Assembly (NCBI RefSeq): GCF_001039355.2
Contig: NW_019775766.1
Coordinates: 1 to 64,000 of the forward strand
Origin: Lingula anatina
Taxonomy: Eukaryota; Brachiopoda; Lingulata; Lingulida; Lingulidae
Direction: 5' to 3'
DNA: 64,000 nt
Under the pieces are notes generated by a model that was not told where the DNA came from, did no database searches, and saw only the letters and a list, made by a program, of their open reading frames with translations. Numbering within the stretch: position 1 is the stretch's first letter; every line of letters starts with the position of its first letter. Positions 10,854 to 22,273 of the stretch are shown one piece after another. A program made the position numbers and the translations under genes.

Positions 10854-11304
10854 AAGCCGTAACCAAATAGGGCTAAAAAATCACGTTTTTATACATAAAA
10901 TCAACAAGAAGTCTTTAAAGAAAAAACCCGAACCCCTTTTGTAGTACTTAAATTGTTCAAGTGTTTAAATACCATCAAAAACATGTTTATCGCTGTCCAG
11001 CCGCCTGAGAAAATCAGGAGACCAAAAATTATGTTTTTGCCCCTAAAATCTCAATATTACGTCGAAGTATGAACTTGGAGCTGTGTTCCAAGCATTATTA
11101 GATGTTTTGAAGATACATGGACATCAAATGCAGTCAACAGGAGAAAAAAGCTAAGACCTTTAATTTATGATAAATCTCCAACCTGCGGTTCTACCTTAAA
11201 TATGAAGGGTGTCCTTATCAATTTAATATAAATATAGGAAAAACTGGTTGAAACCGGTACTTGCAAACCCTATCACTGGGGAATCTTATTTGACATTTTG
11301 TTTC

Positions 11305-11352
11305 AAACTTGGACCTAAATACCGGTAGATATCTCTATTTAGGTCCAAGTTT
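11305..11352. repeat. Hairpin with 17-bp perfect arms
   Basis: AAACTTGGACCTAAATA at 11305-11321 is repeated as its exact reverse complement at 11336-11352, with a 14-base loop between. It is not followed by a T-run and no gene is adjacent, so it is most likely a repeat or mobile-element relic. Confidence 0.8.
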
Positions 11353-11502
11353 CAAACCAATTATAGAGGACCAATTCTACCTACAAATTTTAAGTGCACC
11401 TTTCCCTTGTGAGCAACAGACAAAATATGGTGACAAGGATATTACGCCCCTATATCAAAATATGGCATACGCACTTAAAATGGAGCACCTCTGAATACAG
11501 AT

Positions 11503-13776
11503 TTATCTATAATTTTTGCATATATTAAGTATGAAATTTGCAACTGAAAAACATTTTTCATACTTCAGCGATGAAAACCAGCCAACGCCTAAAGATATAT
11601 ATAGATAACACGTTTATAACTTAAATCTTTTGTGACTCCAACCCCGGAAGATGACAGCATGGACTAATGACGGTGAGCATTCATCTTGTACAGATTATGT
11701 CTCGCATGCGCGGTTAACCCGTCTATTTCCGGTAACGCATGCGCGTCATTATCAGTAGAAAGGTAATTTGTATTGGTTAACTGCGCATGCGTTAACGTAA
11801 ATAGGCAAGAATCTAGGGCTAGTCGCCATGGTGTACTACACCTGCGCGTCATTATCTGTCAAAAATACTGACTGAATATGTTTTGGTTCCATTTTAAGAA
11901 GCGTCAAATGAGACCCAAAATAAAATCATAATTTGCCAAAAGAAATCTTAATAAGTGTTCCGAGTGACATTGAAATATTGAAATGGAAAAATCTCACGCA
12001 GGGTACTATTTTGTGCTTCTATAACAAAGACATATTGTTTTCATACAATAAATACATAGATTTATTCAGCGATAACTGAGCACACTATGTGCCATCCTTT
12101 GAGACAGTATTCTGTGACCAATTCCCTCCACAGCGACCATTTTGCGATTTCTTTGAACTTGTTCAATAGGTCATCAGGTCATTACTATTTTAACTTAATT
12201 TCCGTAAATTATTTCTTTTGTGCATGTAATGTCCATGAAAATATTTTCTAGCAAGATAAGAAAAGTACAGAAATTGCCTTATAAAGTGATTTGCCAAGAG
12301 TCCCTTTTAAAACATTACATTACTTTTAAAATATTACATATTACATTGTTTGCTTTATAAAAGGTTTATTGGCTCACTTGTGGGTTTAATCAAGGGTCCT
12401 CGATTAAAGTTATTATAATACTGTACATGTATATTGCCTTATTACAATAACTAATTTTTTAAATCTAATGTTCATAGACTTTAAACATGAAATAACATAT
12501 TTTGAAGATAACATATATTATTATGAAAGAGTAATGCACTTCTTCCCGTTTTACAGAAAAAAACTGGGAAAAATTCAATCAGACGTCTTTGTAAAACAGT
12601 CCACTAAAATTACAAAATATGATAGTTTCCTGTGTTATATTCCTTTTATAGGAAATGACGTTTTTCAAACATCTGGTAGTTATCTATAATTTTTGCATAT
12701 ATTAAGTATAAATTTGCAACTGAAAAACATTTTTCATACTTCAGTGATGTAAACCAACCAACGCCTTAAATATATATATAGATAACACGTTTATAACTTT
12801 AATCTTTTGTGACTCCAATCCCGGAAGATGACAGCATGGACTAATGACGGTGAGCATTCATCTTGTACAGGTTATGTTGCGCATACGCGATTTACACGTC
12901 TATTTCTGGTAACGCATGCGCGTCATTACCTGTACAAGATGAATGCTCACCGTCATTGGTCCATGCGTTACCGTAAATAGTCAGGAATCTACGACCAGTG
13001 GCCTTGGTCTACTACACTTGCGTGTCATTATCTGTCCAAACTACTAACTGAACATTTTTTCCACCTCCTATGAAGCAAAGGTTGCATTTCAAGAATCCTC
13101 AAATGAGACCAAATTTAAAATCATAAATTGCCAAAGGAAATCTGAATAAGTGTCGTGAGTGACACTGAAATACTGAAATGGAAATAACTCTGATATTTAC
13201 AGGGTAGCTGCTATTTTGAATAATCTATTATCGTGCTTCATAACAGTAAATATATATATTACAGTGTCTGTATACGCTCAGATGGATAGAACATTACGAA
13301 CTTATTTTTCGTAAAAAGTTAGTTTTTCTTATGTTAATGCTATGTCAACTTTCCAGCAATATAATAAAGGTATAGAAAAAGAGACCCTACTGAAACATTA
13401 CATCTACGAAATTTACACCGTCTAGGTAGATTTTGTTTGTTTTATGAAAGGTCAATTGAAGGCTGAAGTCTTTTTCGGCTCACTTGTGAGTTTAATCCAA
13501 TGCCCTCGATTGAAGCTCTTAAAATAATGTATATTGCACTATTACTTATAAATCTGATTTTCATAGACTTGAAACGTGAAAAAACATACTGGGTATTTTG
13601 AACGGAATTTTTTTCTGTTATGAAAGAGTAATGCACTTCTTCCCGTTTTTCAGAAAACACTGGAAAAAATTCAATTAGACGTCTTAGTAAAACTGACCAT
13701 TTAAATTACAAAAGATGACATTTCCTGTGTCACATTCCTTTTATAGGAAATGACGTTTTTCAAGCATCTGGCAGTT
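11503..13776 (+). repeat. Two-copy tandem repeat of about 1.1-1.2 kb
   Basis: Unit 1 (about 11503-12683) and unit 2 (about 12684-13776) share long similar blocks in the same order. Examples are 11507-11700 with 12690-12890, 12370-12440 with 13475-13540, 12468-12560 with 13559-13650, and 12643-12683 with 13737-13776. They fill most of the space between genes A and B. ORFs inside (12468-12689 on the plus strand, 13442-13660 on the minus strand) have no recognisable domain and are not conserved between units, so I do not treat them as genes. Confidence 0.8.
12834..12966. repeat. Stem-loop with 39-bp arms (one mismatch) in tandem unit 2
   Basis: The left arm is 12834-12872 and the right arm 12928-12966, with a 55-base loop. 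The first 27 bases of the stem nearest the loop pair perfectly. Unit 1 of the tandem repeat carries the left arm at about 11650-11690 but a different sequence where the right arm would be. The hairpin therefore arose in unit 2, probably by an inverted local copying event. Confidence 0.85.
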
Positions 13777-13881
13777 TTGACAAAAATCTTCGCCCGATAG
13801 GGGAGCAAAATAGGTACGTCATGAAAGAGATTTTCAAACTTTTGAGACTGAGTGCTTGAGGATTACAGATTTGGAAAAGAT

Positions 13882-13883
<2 letters not shown>

Positions 13884-13916
<33 letters not shown>
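13884..13916 (+). repeat. (GA)n microsatellite
   Basis: About 16 uninterrupted GA dinucleotides lie downstream of gene B. Confidence 0.95.
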
Positions 13917-13919
<3 letters not shown>

Positions 13920-14214
13920 ATTTCAAAATGAGTGTGAGAAACTAAAGTCGATCATTTAGACTATAATTGCTTCTCTGCTTGTTCTTAATGTTGCTTTTCT
14001 AATGATTTAATTGATATTTCCGAAACATGCTTTTCTTAATTTTTTTATTTGTAGCGCAGAGCAGATATTGAAATATTGAATAATTTTGCCAAACATAAAA
14101 AATTCATTTTAACCATAACAAGAGAACGCAACACATTTATGTGGATACAATGTATCCTTGGCACAACTAACACAATTGACGGCACAACTAACACAGTGGA
14201 AATTCAAACTTTCT

Positions 14215-14220
14215 TTTATT
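14215..14220 (-). promoter_or_regulatory. Candidate polyadenylation signal of gene B
   Basis: TTTATT on the plus strand reads AATAAA on the minus strand, about 150 bases after the gene B stop codon. Spacing and orientation fit, but there is no transcript evidence. Confidence 0.45.
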
Positions 14221-14368
14221 CCTGACATACTCCTTTCAGAGTCAAGATAAATCTAGAATTAAATGTACGACAGATGTCCTTTAAGAGGTAGATATAAAAT
14301 CGATCAATCTCAGAGATAAAATGACCTCGTCCTTTCAATATCTAACTCATGATGTCAGTTTATGACAA

Positions 14369-17300
14369 TTATATATTACAGAACTTGGCATCCACGCATT
14401 CTTGATTAATCTGCGCGGCATCCAGTGCTTTGTCTCCCCAAATCTTTACCTGAAATAAAGAACAAATGTTTCAGTGGGCTATAAATTCATAAAAATATTT
14501 ACTGAAGGTGGCCATACATAGACATACAACGGTATTCCACATAAAATAATTAAACTTGGTAGTGTGTTTAAAGAGACAATATCAAATATAACGAAGAGGG
14601 GTGAAACTTACAGACGACATGGATCCATGAAGAGCACGCGGCGGCTGTTGGTCTGGGTAACCATAGCAACTGTACCCGATAAACAATGGATTTTGGTTGA
14701 TACGCCTTGGTGGCCCTACAAAAAAGTTGAAAAAAATGATGATTAGGAAATATGTTTACAAAAATTAAAACAATTGAACGGAAAACTCTTTTGAAAAATT
14801 TCACAAAATGGTCTCTGCCTAGCACTAAAATTGCACCGTTTAATCACCTGACATCCATTATTAGACAATTTTGAAATTGGTTAAAACCATAACAACAGCT
14901 GAAAAATATAAGCCAAACTCGCAAATATTTAAATCAATAAATTATGATAAAAAGCCCTCAGTGGCGCCCTCTTCAGTTGCGCCCAGGTGAAGGTGCCGTA
15001 CTTTCCATACTCTCACTGAACATTACCTTGGGCCGTCCCTGTGACCACGTTGCCATTCATCCACAACAACATCTTGTTCCCGGCCTGGGTGTAGGAGAAG
15101 CCAGCGAAGTAACAGAGAGGGGCCTTCAACAAAGGAAATGTTTAAAACTTTAACAATATAGATATCATTTTGTGTCGCTGGATGCTATGCGGTTTCTGTC
15201 TTCCCTAAGGTCAGTTTTATTTGTTCCGCCCGGATGGGACGTACCGGTAAGAACGAGTGGAAATTTGAGGCCCATCCTCATATGTTATGTGGACATAATC
15301 TTAGGCTTCGTTCACATGCAANCCTTAAGGCTCTATTCCCATATATTTTAGATCGATCTATCCCCGCGGGGAGTCTCACTAGATTACTTTCAGATAATCC
15401 GACTTAAATGTCCGTCCCGCCTACTACAAGCTGTAAGGGGGTAATTAACTTTCGTGTCCACCCGGCTGACAGCTATTTAGCGTGAACCCCCAGGGAGTTA
15501 GGTCGATCTAATCTATGGAAATGGGGTGTTAGAGCAGGTTGAAAAGTGCACGTATTTATGGAACTTGGGAATCTTATGGTACCAAGAGTATCCTCCGCAC
15601 GCAGTGCCTCATTAGCATATAAGTACATGGTACCTCTTGTATAGTCGTCCCCAACGCATTGCTCTGACTGATTGCCTATAACCCATAGCTTTTACTAGAG
15701 CCAGCCTTATTTTACTGGTTGAATAAATTTTTATTTTTCTTGGCCGCCCCAAGGAAGTATGTTGTCGTACACTTACCTGGAAAAGGGGCAGAACGGTGGA
15801 TATGGTATCTGGACTATTTCCTTGGCTACGTATCAGTGCCTGCAGAAGATATGGAGTCTGCCCTATTATTGGGTTCGGGTTCGGCTGGAGTGAGATCTCA
15901 ACAGACGCTGTAAAGTTACAGTCGGCGTTGGTTATTAATGCAGCGTCAAGCGGCGTATTGGCATCAACGCAGAAACCGAAAGTGAAACTGAACCCGGGGC
16001 TGTACTGACTCCAGTCCGCGTTCTCGAAGAACGGAACCTCAATATGAGCGTAAGTGTCACCGACTTTTTGGCCATCGAATTCGATCGTTGGGACGGTCTC
16101 CTGAGTGGCTCGCACGAAGAGGCTGCCCTTCGTCACGTGGCCGTGGTCATAAACTCCCGTGTACACGCGGGCAGCAACACCCCCTGGTTTACCGTAGTCT
16201 CTGTCCTCTACCAGACTGTCCAGTTTGGGGGTCCACTGCAGCGGCCAGAATCCTGAATGAAAGTGCAAGTAACACTCAGCCTAGCAAACACAGAACTTTT
16301 ATAAAGATACCATAACGTTACCATAAGGTTTTACGTTTAAATACATGTTATGGTAACGATATAATAACGGTCTGTGTATGCTAGGAGGATGTAATTTACG
16401 CTTATAAATTAAAGCAGTTCTAAATAACAGCTGAGTTATTCATACAGAAAACAGTTGCAATACCTTGGACGCATAAAACGTCCTTAAAACATCCCACTCC
16501 AACCAAGGTCAATGAAGTCGAAGAAGCAAATTAATAAAGAATGAAATATAGAATTAGGCTTTATTACTACCATATTACGTGTGGTTGAACTTACGAACAT
16601 ACTGCGGCGGAACAGGTGGGTCGACGTCTTTAAACCCATCTGAAAAATAAAATCGAAAGAAATATGGAATGCATGGAAGTTCCACTAGAGTCTCACCCGT
16701 ATGTGAACTCTTTTCAAATTTCAATAGTTTAGCAATACGAAATTACAGTGTAAATTTTATTCCTCCTGTGTAATAAAAAATAGATACAAATACCGGTATG
16801 AAGAACACATTCATTATTTGAAAAAAGAAAAGAATGAATAAAAATCCATTAACTTTGAGGCACATTGTGGCCTCATTCTGTACTTTTTTCTACATGATAT
16901 ATATTGGTACACATTTACTTACCACAATCGTACGAATTGGGAATAATATTGTTATGAACACACGTCAAAAGCTCCTGGTCCCACACCGTGCTGCTGCCGC
17001 CATGATTGGTGTTATTACAGCAGTGTAATACGAGCACCTGCCAAGTGTCACCCTGCGGAACACAGCGAATGTAGTGGACTGGATCAGTATGGACAGCAAA
17101 GAAGCCGCCAAGGCCACTGCCAAGGGGCTTGCACTCCTTACAGATTGCTATGGAAGATCAAGACACTGAATATTTAGAAAACAATATTAAAAAACGCGCT
17201 ATATTTCTCACTATTTTGTACAGAATTATTAAGTATTAAGATAAATGCATTCGCTGATGACATCCCAATGCGACAATTGAAATCCTATGCTGTAATTTCC

Positions 17301-18130
17301 ACGTTGAATGCTTTTTCAAATTGTCAAAACCGTAAGATATTATTCAATTTGGCTTGTCTTGGCACTGAAAGAAACATTTGTTATTCAGCCCTCTACCGGT
17401 ACTTAGGAATGTTTTGATAAGATAAATAAATCCCCAAATCTTACCTTCTGCCTCAGCTGCAATTATAAGATATTGAAAAAGAATTAAACTGATATTCAGC
17501 AACTGTCACAAAACGTTGAATGATCTATGTCAAACATTTTTGATACATTTAGGTGTATTTCTTTGACAATAAGATTATAATCTTGCCTTTGTTTATAAGG
17601 TGAAAATGTTGACTCTATACACAATAAAAAATTACAATTTTTATTTAAATCATGACATCGAATAACACAATAAACAATTAATTGTTGTACTGCAAATATA
17701 AAAAAGATAAATCCAGTTTTATCAACACATTTTAAGGCCATATATTGCTGCTTCTACCCTTTTTTTGAGCTTCTATTGCATATAATGCTTTAAGGTGAAC
17801 ATGAATATGTATATATAACTGACCAATCTATCATTACAAATCATGACATCGTACGCTATACAACAACGAATGCAGCTTTAAAAATTTAGAAATCCTGTTT
17901 CATGAACATGTTTGAAGATATTGCTAATACTACCGGTTTTCTAAGACTTCATTACACACAGCAGACATACCTGGATTCAGATTATTGTAAGCCGATGCTG
18001 GCGGGTTCACGGACCACCGGTAAGAATACACTGAAGGAGCCGGGGCCGGTCCATACGGTGGGTCGATAGGTGGCACTGCCAAGACACAGCCCAATAAAGC
18101 CGCAAAGATCAGAACCTGGGGGCCTGCCAT
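14369..18130 (-). CDS. Gene B: secreted chitin-binding-like plus laminin-G-like protein (8 exons, 399 aa)
   Basis: The coding exons, 5' to 3', are 17971-18130, 17445-17456, 16923-17147, 16595-16639, 15777-16252, 15027-15123, 14612-14715 and 14369-14449. The sum is exactly 1200 bases. Exon count, phases and most exon lengths equal those of gene A (160, 12 and 45 bases for exons 1, 2 and 4; 81 for exon 8). Residues 1-18 are a signal peptide ending CVLAVPP, followed by a Pro-rich segment with SVYSYRWSVN. Residues about 58-132 form a Cys-rich chitin-binding-like domain. Residues about 150-399 look like a laminin-G/ConA-like jelly-roll, with IEFDG, ITNADC, CYFAGFSYT, LLWMNGN, FIGYSCYGYP and VKIWGDKAL. 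It is an extracellular protein, and a role in shell or other matrix is possible but unproven. The conserved exon pattern makes the model reliable. Confidence 0.9.
15323..15545. repeat. MITE-like inverted-repeat element in intron 5 of gene B
   Basis: The left end (15323-15382, with CGATCTATCCCCGCGGGGAG) is repeated in imperfect reverse complement at about 15479-15538. A related sequence lies at about 26826-27000 in the GTPase intron, so this is a dispersed element. It has no coding capacity. An undetermined base (n) stands at 15322, at its outer edge. Confidence 0.65.
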
Positions 18131-21100
18131 GCTGCTGGAATGGAAATAAATATCATTAACATAAGTATTTCTGTACAGACGGTGTCCCGATAAATGATGT
18201 TTCAATCACGTAAGGCAGACATTGGCTGCAGTCATCGTATTATGTTAAGATATGTCTGTTCCACAAAGTATTTTGGAGATCCAATTTGGATTTCAAGTTG
18301 GCCGGTAGCAGTTTTTCGGCTATAACAAACCTAGTTTAATCACTGCTGGACGTCCAAAGGTGAACCTAAGCCAGTAATTAAGATATGAGTATCATTGCAC
18401 TGAGTTTTATACGGGTTCTCCTGACTTGTTTGACCCAGGAACGATGTGTGTTTTTGAATTGCAAATCATGCTCATGCAATATTTATTAATAACTTAATCT
18501 GAGGACCATGGTTACCAGTGTTAACGCATATGCACGTAATTAAACCATGGTGGTAATATTGGGTACTTTTTTAGGATTTCTTATAAAATATACAACGTCT
18601 GTGTAAAGAATCGCCCCATGTTTCAAACGTGTCTTCCAGTATCGGTTTATGCATTTTAATAATCATTAACACATTGTTCGACTTAACATGAAAATATTTA
18701 CACGGAGAATGCTTCCTCGACTCTTTACAAGAGGGTGACATTTTGTTTGACACCTGTTCCATTACATATTTGTATTCAGATTGGTTCACCGAAACTGCTT
18801 CTATTTAACTATCGTTTTTCAAAAAGAAAAAAAAATGATGGGACAAATGTGGTTTATTCACCTGTATGTCAAATGATAAATGTGGCGGAACATGCTTCTT
18901 TATTCATCTCCTGGTGAAATAACCCTCAAAATTAACGTCTTGTTTTCATAATGTAATTATAAAGATTGTGGAATAACTGAAACTCAAGTAAACATTGTCA
19001 TTGCAAGATATTTGTTTTGCAAAATATTTGAAATCATCATGCAGAAGACATTTATTTTAATGAATATTACATCTACATAGATTTGTTGTGTGGAGTTACA
19101 GATAAATACATGTAGAAACACCAAGAAGGGACGCCTGCTTTAAGTCCTTGAACTTGATAAGATTAAAGAGAAAAGGTTAAATCGATTCACGTTCTGTTTA
19201 TTTACGCCATCCTTCACCCCTGTTGTCGCGGTTTCAGGTAAAGCATTACAAAGCGTTCAAATCTAAATTTCAAAGAGGCTATTAAATTTAGAATAAATAT
19301 GTCGCGTGTCATTTTTAATATCCTTTACTTTGACAGCAAATCATTCCATCCGAGGAAAACAAGGGGGACGTGCATCGTTAAACGTTTATAGATTCTCTTA
19401 TAACGCGATGTACTTTGGATTATTTATATTGAAATCGTTCAAAGGTAACTTGACAAAATTTTGATATGCATACTTGGACTGTTTCCCAAAGTGCAAGATG
19501 TACTTATATTTCACAATCAAAGGCTAAGTCTAAGAGTCCCGTCTAAGAGTCGCATGGAACTGCCTTATTAACAGACTTATTCTGTAAATGGAGAAACGTA
19601 AAGCCGTGAAATGCCGGACACTGGAAAACACAGGCCCACAGAGAGGGTTATTTCACGAGATATTCACAGATATTTCTCTAGCTAGCAAATTTTGTACACA
19701 TTTCTGTACTGTCCAGCGAGAATTTGCCGGTCTCTGGTGGAGTGTTACTGGAGTTTGACGTATATTGCTAATGTTGCTTCACGTTCGTCGTTTGTATTAA
19801 AGAAACAAATAAGGCGAACGTGGATTCCCAGTTAGGCATATTAACCACAAGTTTATCTCTCATTCAGCCAAAAAAAATCTTTAAAACAGCGTCTTTTTTG
19901 GCCCTCCAGTTCATTAAGGTCGGTTGAAGTACGTGACACTGTGCAGCATTGCACAATCGTCACTCTTACTCCCATATGTGGTAGTAAGACAGTTGAGGGT
20001 TGTTGGTGGCTTGAAATTAAAGCAGAAAATCCGTTCTTACGACATTTTTCAGGATACCCTTTGTTACTTTTTCTGAGTTACACTATTTTAAACTGTGGTA
20101 AGATTTGGCAAGGCTTTGTGACAAAACATGAATTTAAATGTAGCTTTAAAGCGTGGTACATGTAATAGTTTGCGGCGATTATTAAGAATATTGGCTTTTG
20201 TGACTTTCACACAATGTTACGAAAAAGTAAGATAAGGGTAATGATTCTAATCATCTTGCGAGCAGTTCAGTAATGGTCTTCCCTGCCATTTTGATATCTG
20301 TGAGATACACTGTAAGAAATAATAATAATAATAATAATAATAACAATGCTTATCATTATTCGTTTATTGTCATGTTTATAAAGTAAACGTATAAAATGAA
20401 AATTAACATGATATGTATATATATCTCTTTCTCGGTCAATATGGTATTCGTTTCCCTTTACAAAAAAAATGCACGCTGTAATTATCATATCCAAACTTAT
20501 TTGAAAGTATAATATTTCAAGACGTTTGTGGTGTGGTCTGCAGTGTACTGACTGACATTTTCTGGATAAAAGATTCAAGAAAAAACACTGTAAGCGACAC
20601 TGGGCGTATCTAGGCCAACTTTTAAGACAGAACCTCACCTTCCACCGCTTGTCCTAAAACAAAATGACAGATGTTAGTCTATAGTTATTTAACAAAGTCG
20701 AGGAAGTGCTGGTCGGAAGACCTCAATTGTGTTTGAACACCCTCAATTAAAGATTAATTGAAATCAATCTGCAGTTGTTGTTGGAGATTGAGGTGCGTGT
20801 GTGTGTGTGTGCGTGTGTGCATGTGCGTGCGTGAGATGCACGTGGAGAGTTATCATGGTGTCCCTTAGACAGGCCTGTCATCTTCTCTCGTGTATAGAAG
20901 ACAACTCTCTCAAGGTGATAAATTTGCCGCCCTGTTTTAAATTGCCCAACTGCAAGGTTCGTTAACCTTTCGCACATATATCTAGTACTGGAAAAGTACA
21001 TGTACACAGGTTACTATAGCAACCGTTCATTTAACAAAATAACGGATAAATAAGTAGACCAGAAGTTATCAAAGATGGTGATAATTATATCTATACTTGC

Positions 21101-22273
21101 GACGACATAGCGTAAAAATTACTTGCTAGTACTCCCCCCTTATTATGCCGAAAAATGTAAATAAATCATAAATAAAAATAAAAAAGAATTTTAAAATATA
21201 GGTATATGAATGTATACAAATTTACCTCTCTATTTGTATTTGCCTGTGATACCATAACAAGACATCACATAAGTTTTGCAGTTAAGTCAATAAGGAGTCA
21301 CACTGAGAAATTACAGTGTACATGTACCTTTCAAACATGATCTTTAATACTGATTTCTAACTAAGCATATAGAATAAAATTACACAGTACTACTGATTGT
21401 TTTCACATTATACAATTTTCTCAAGCGCAACTTAATTTAAAGCACCAATCTACGGATATTTATTTGAATATTTATGTAAATACATAAATGAAAATATTAC
21501 AAATATAATTATATTTCAAAATTATAAAAAATATATATAGAAACAATCAGCATTCCATAATAGTCAAAAGTGCAGCCATTGTCTCTCTAATATACATGTA
21601 TTTGATGCCAACCACGGGCTCCTCCCAGAAGCGATGCTGAAATTGTACAAGAAACAAAATCCGTTAACTGTGGACTGTGAAATCTTACTTTAAGATTCAG
21701 CACTCATTTAGTCATGCCGTCAAGACTAAAATAAAACCGACGTGTTTTGACGTTTCTTTAAGAGGATGACTTTCTGCTGAAGGACGTTTTCCTGTTCTTG
21801 TGCTAATAGGGCATATAAGAATTTAGGCTTTGAAATTTAATATAGAATCAAGTACTTAGAAGTTCGATTCTGCTATGGATAACATCTACATGTATGCCAT
21901 AGACCACATGTATGCGTTTAGACCAAATATGTTGCCTTTCAACTAACGAATACATGTAAATAAATTAAATACCAATATTATGATTCCTGATGCTACTAGT
22001 ATCCTCTAAAACGGTACCATTTAGATCCAGTGGACTTGTTTTACAAAAGTGAACACTCGCCTCTAATACATGTATATCATGTAGGTAAAAGTCATCTTAA
22101 AAGCTGGTTAAGTCGTTTGAAGCCTAGACCTCGAACCCGCCTGGCCTGCTCAGTTTTCAACCCGCTTTGAAAGTGTGCCTTATGTCAAAGATTTCCTTAC
22201 CATACTCAACATAAGAAAATCTAGATACTCTAAAGTCATTCAAATAAAAAAAAAAAAACAAATCAAATACTCG
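18131..22273. other. Intergenic region between gene B and the GTPase 3' end
   Basis: No gene is recognised. Parts of 19173-19925 and 21441-21727 are the source or sister copy of 2974-4008. Low-complexity tracts include (AAT)n at 20318-20344 and a GT-rich tract at about 20795-20830. ORFs such as 19941-20165 and 20267-20638 have no recognisable domain. Confidence 0.6.
20318..20344 (+). repeat. (AAT)n microsatellite
   Basis: About nine AAT units lie in intergenic DNA. Confidence 0.9.

Larger units (their letters stand above)
10070..11502. other. Upstream region of gene A, no gene seen
   Basis: A splice acceptor (CATTCCAG ending at 10080) lies ten bases before the gene A start codon. The same arrangement sits four bases before the gene B start (acceptor ending at 18135). 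Both genes therefore probably have a non-coding first exon further upstream, which I could not place. The rest holds a run of 16 G at 10838-10853 and a hairpin at 11305-11352. Short ORFs have no recognisable content. Confidence 0.4.

Noticed and set aside
15612-15776. Extension of the exon 5 frame of gene B to 15612
   Set aside because: The frame runs past a good GTAAGT donor at 15776. The paralog splices at the equivalent point, and exon 6 continues in phase.
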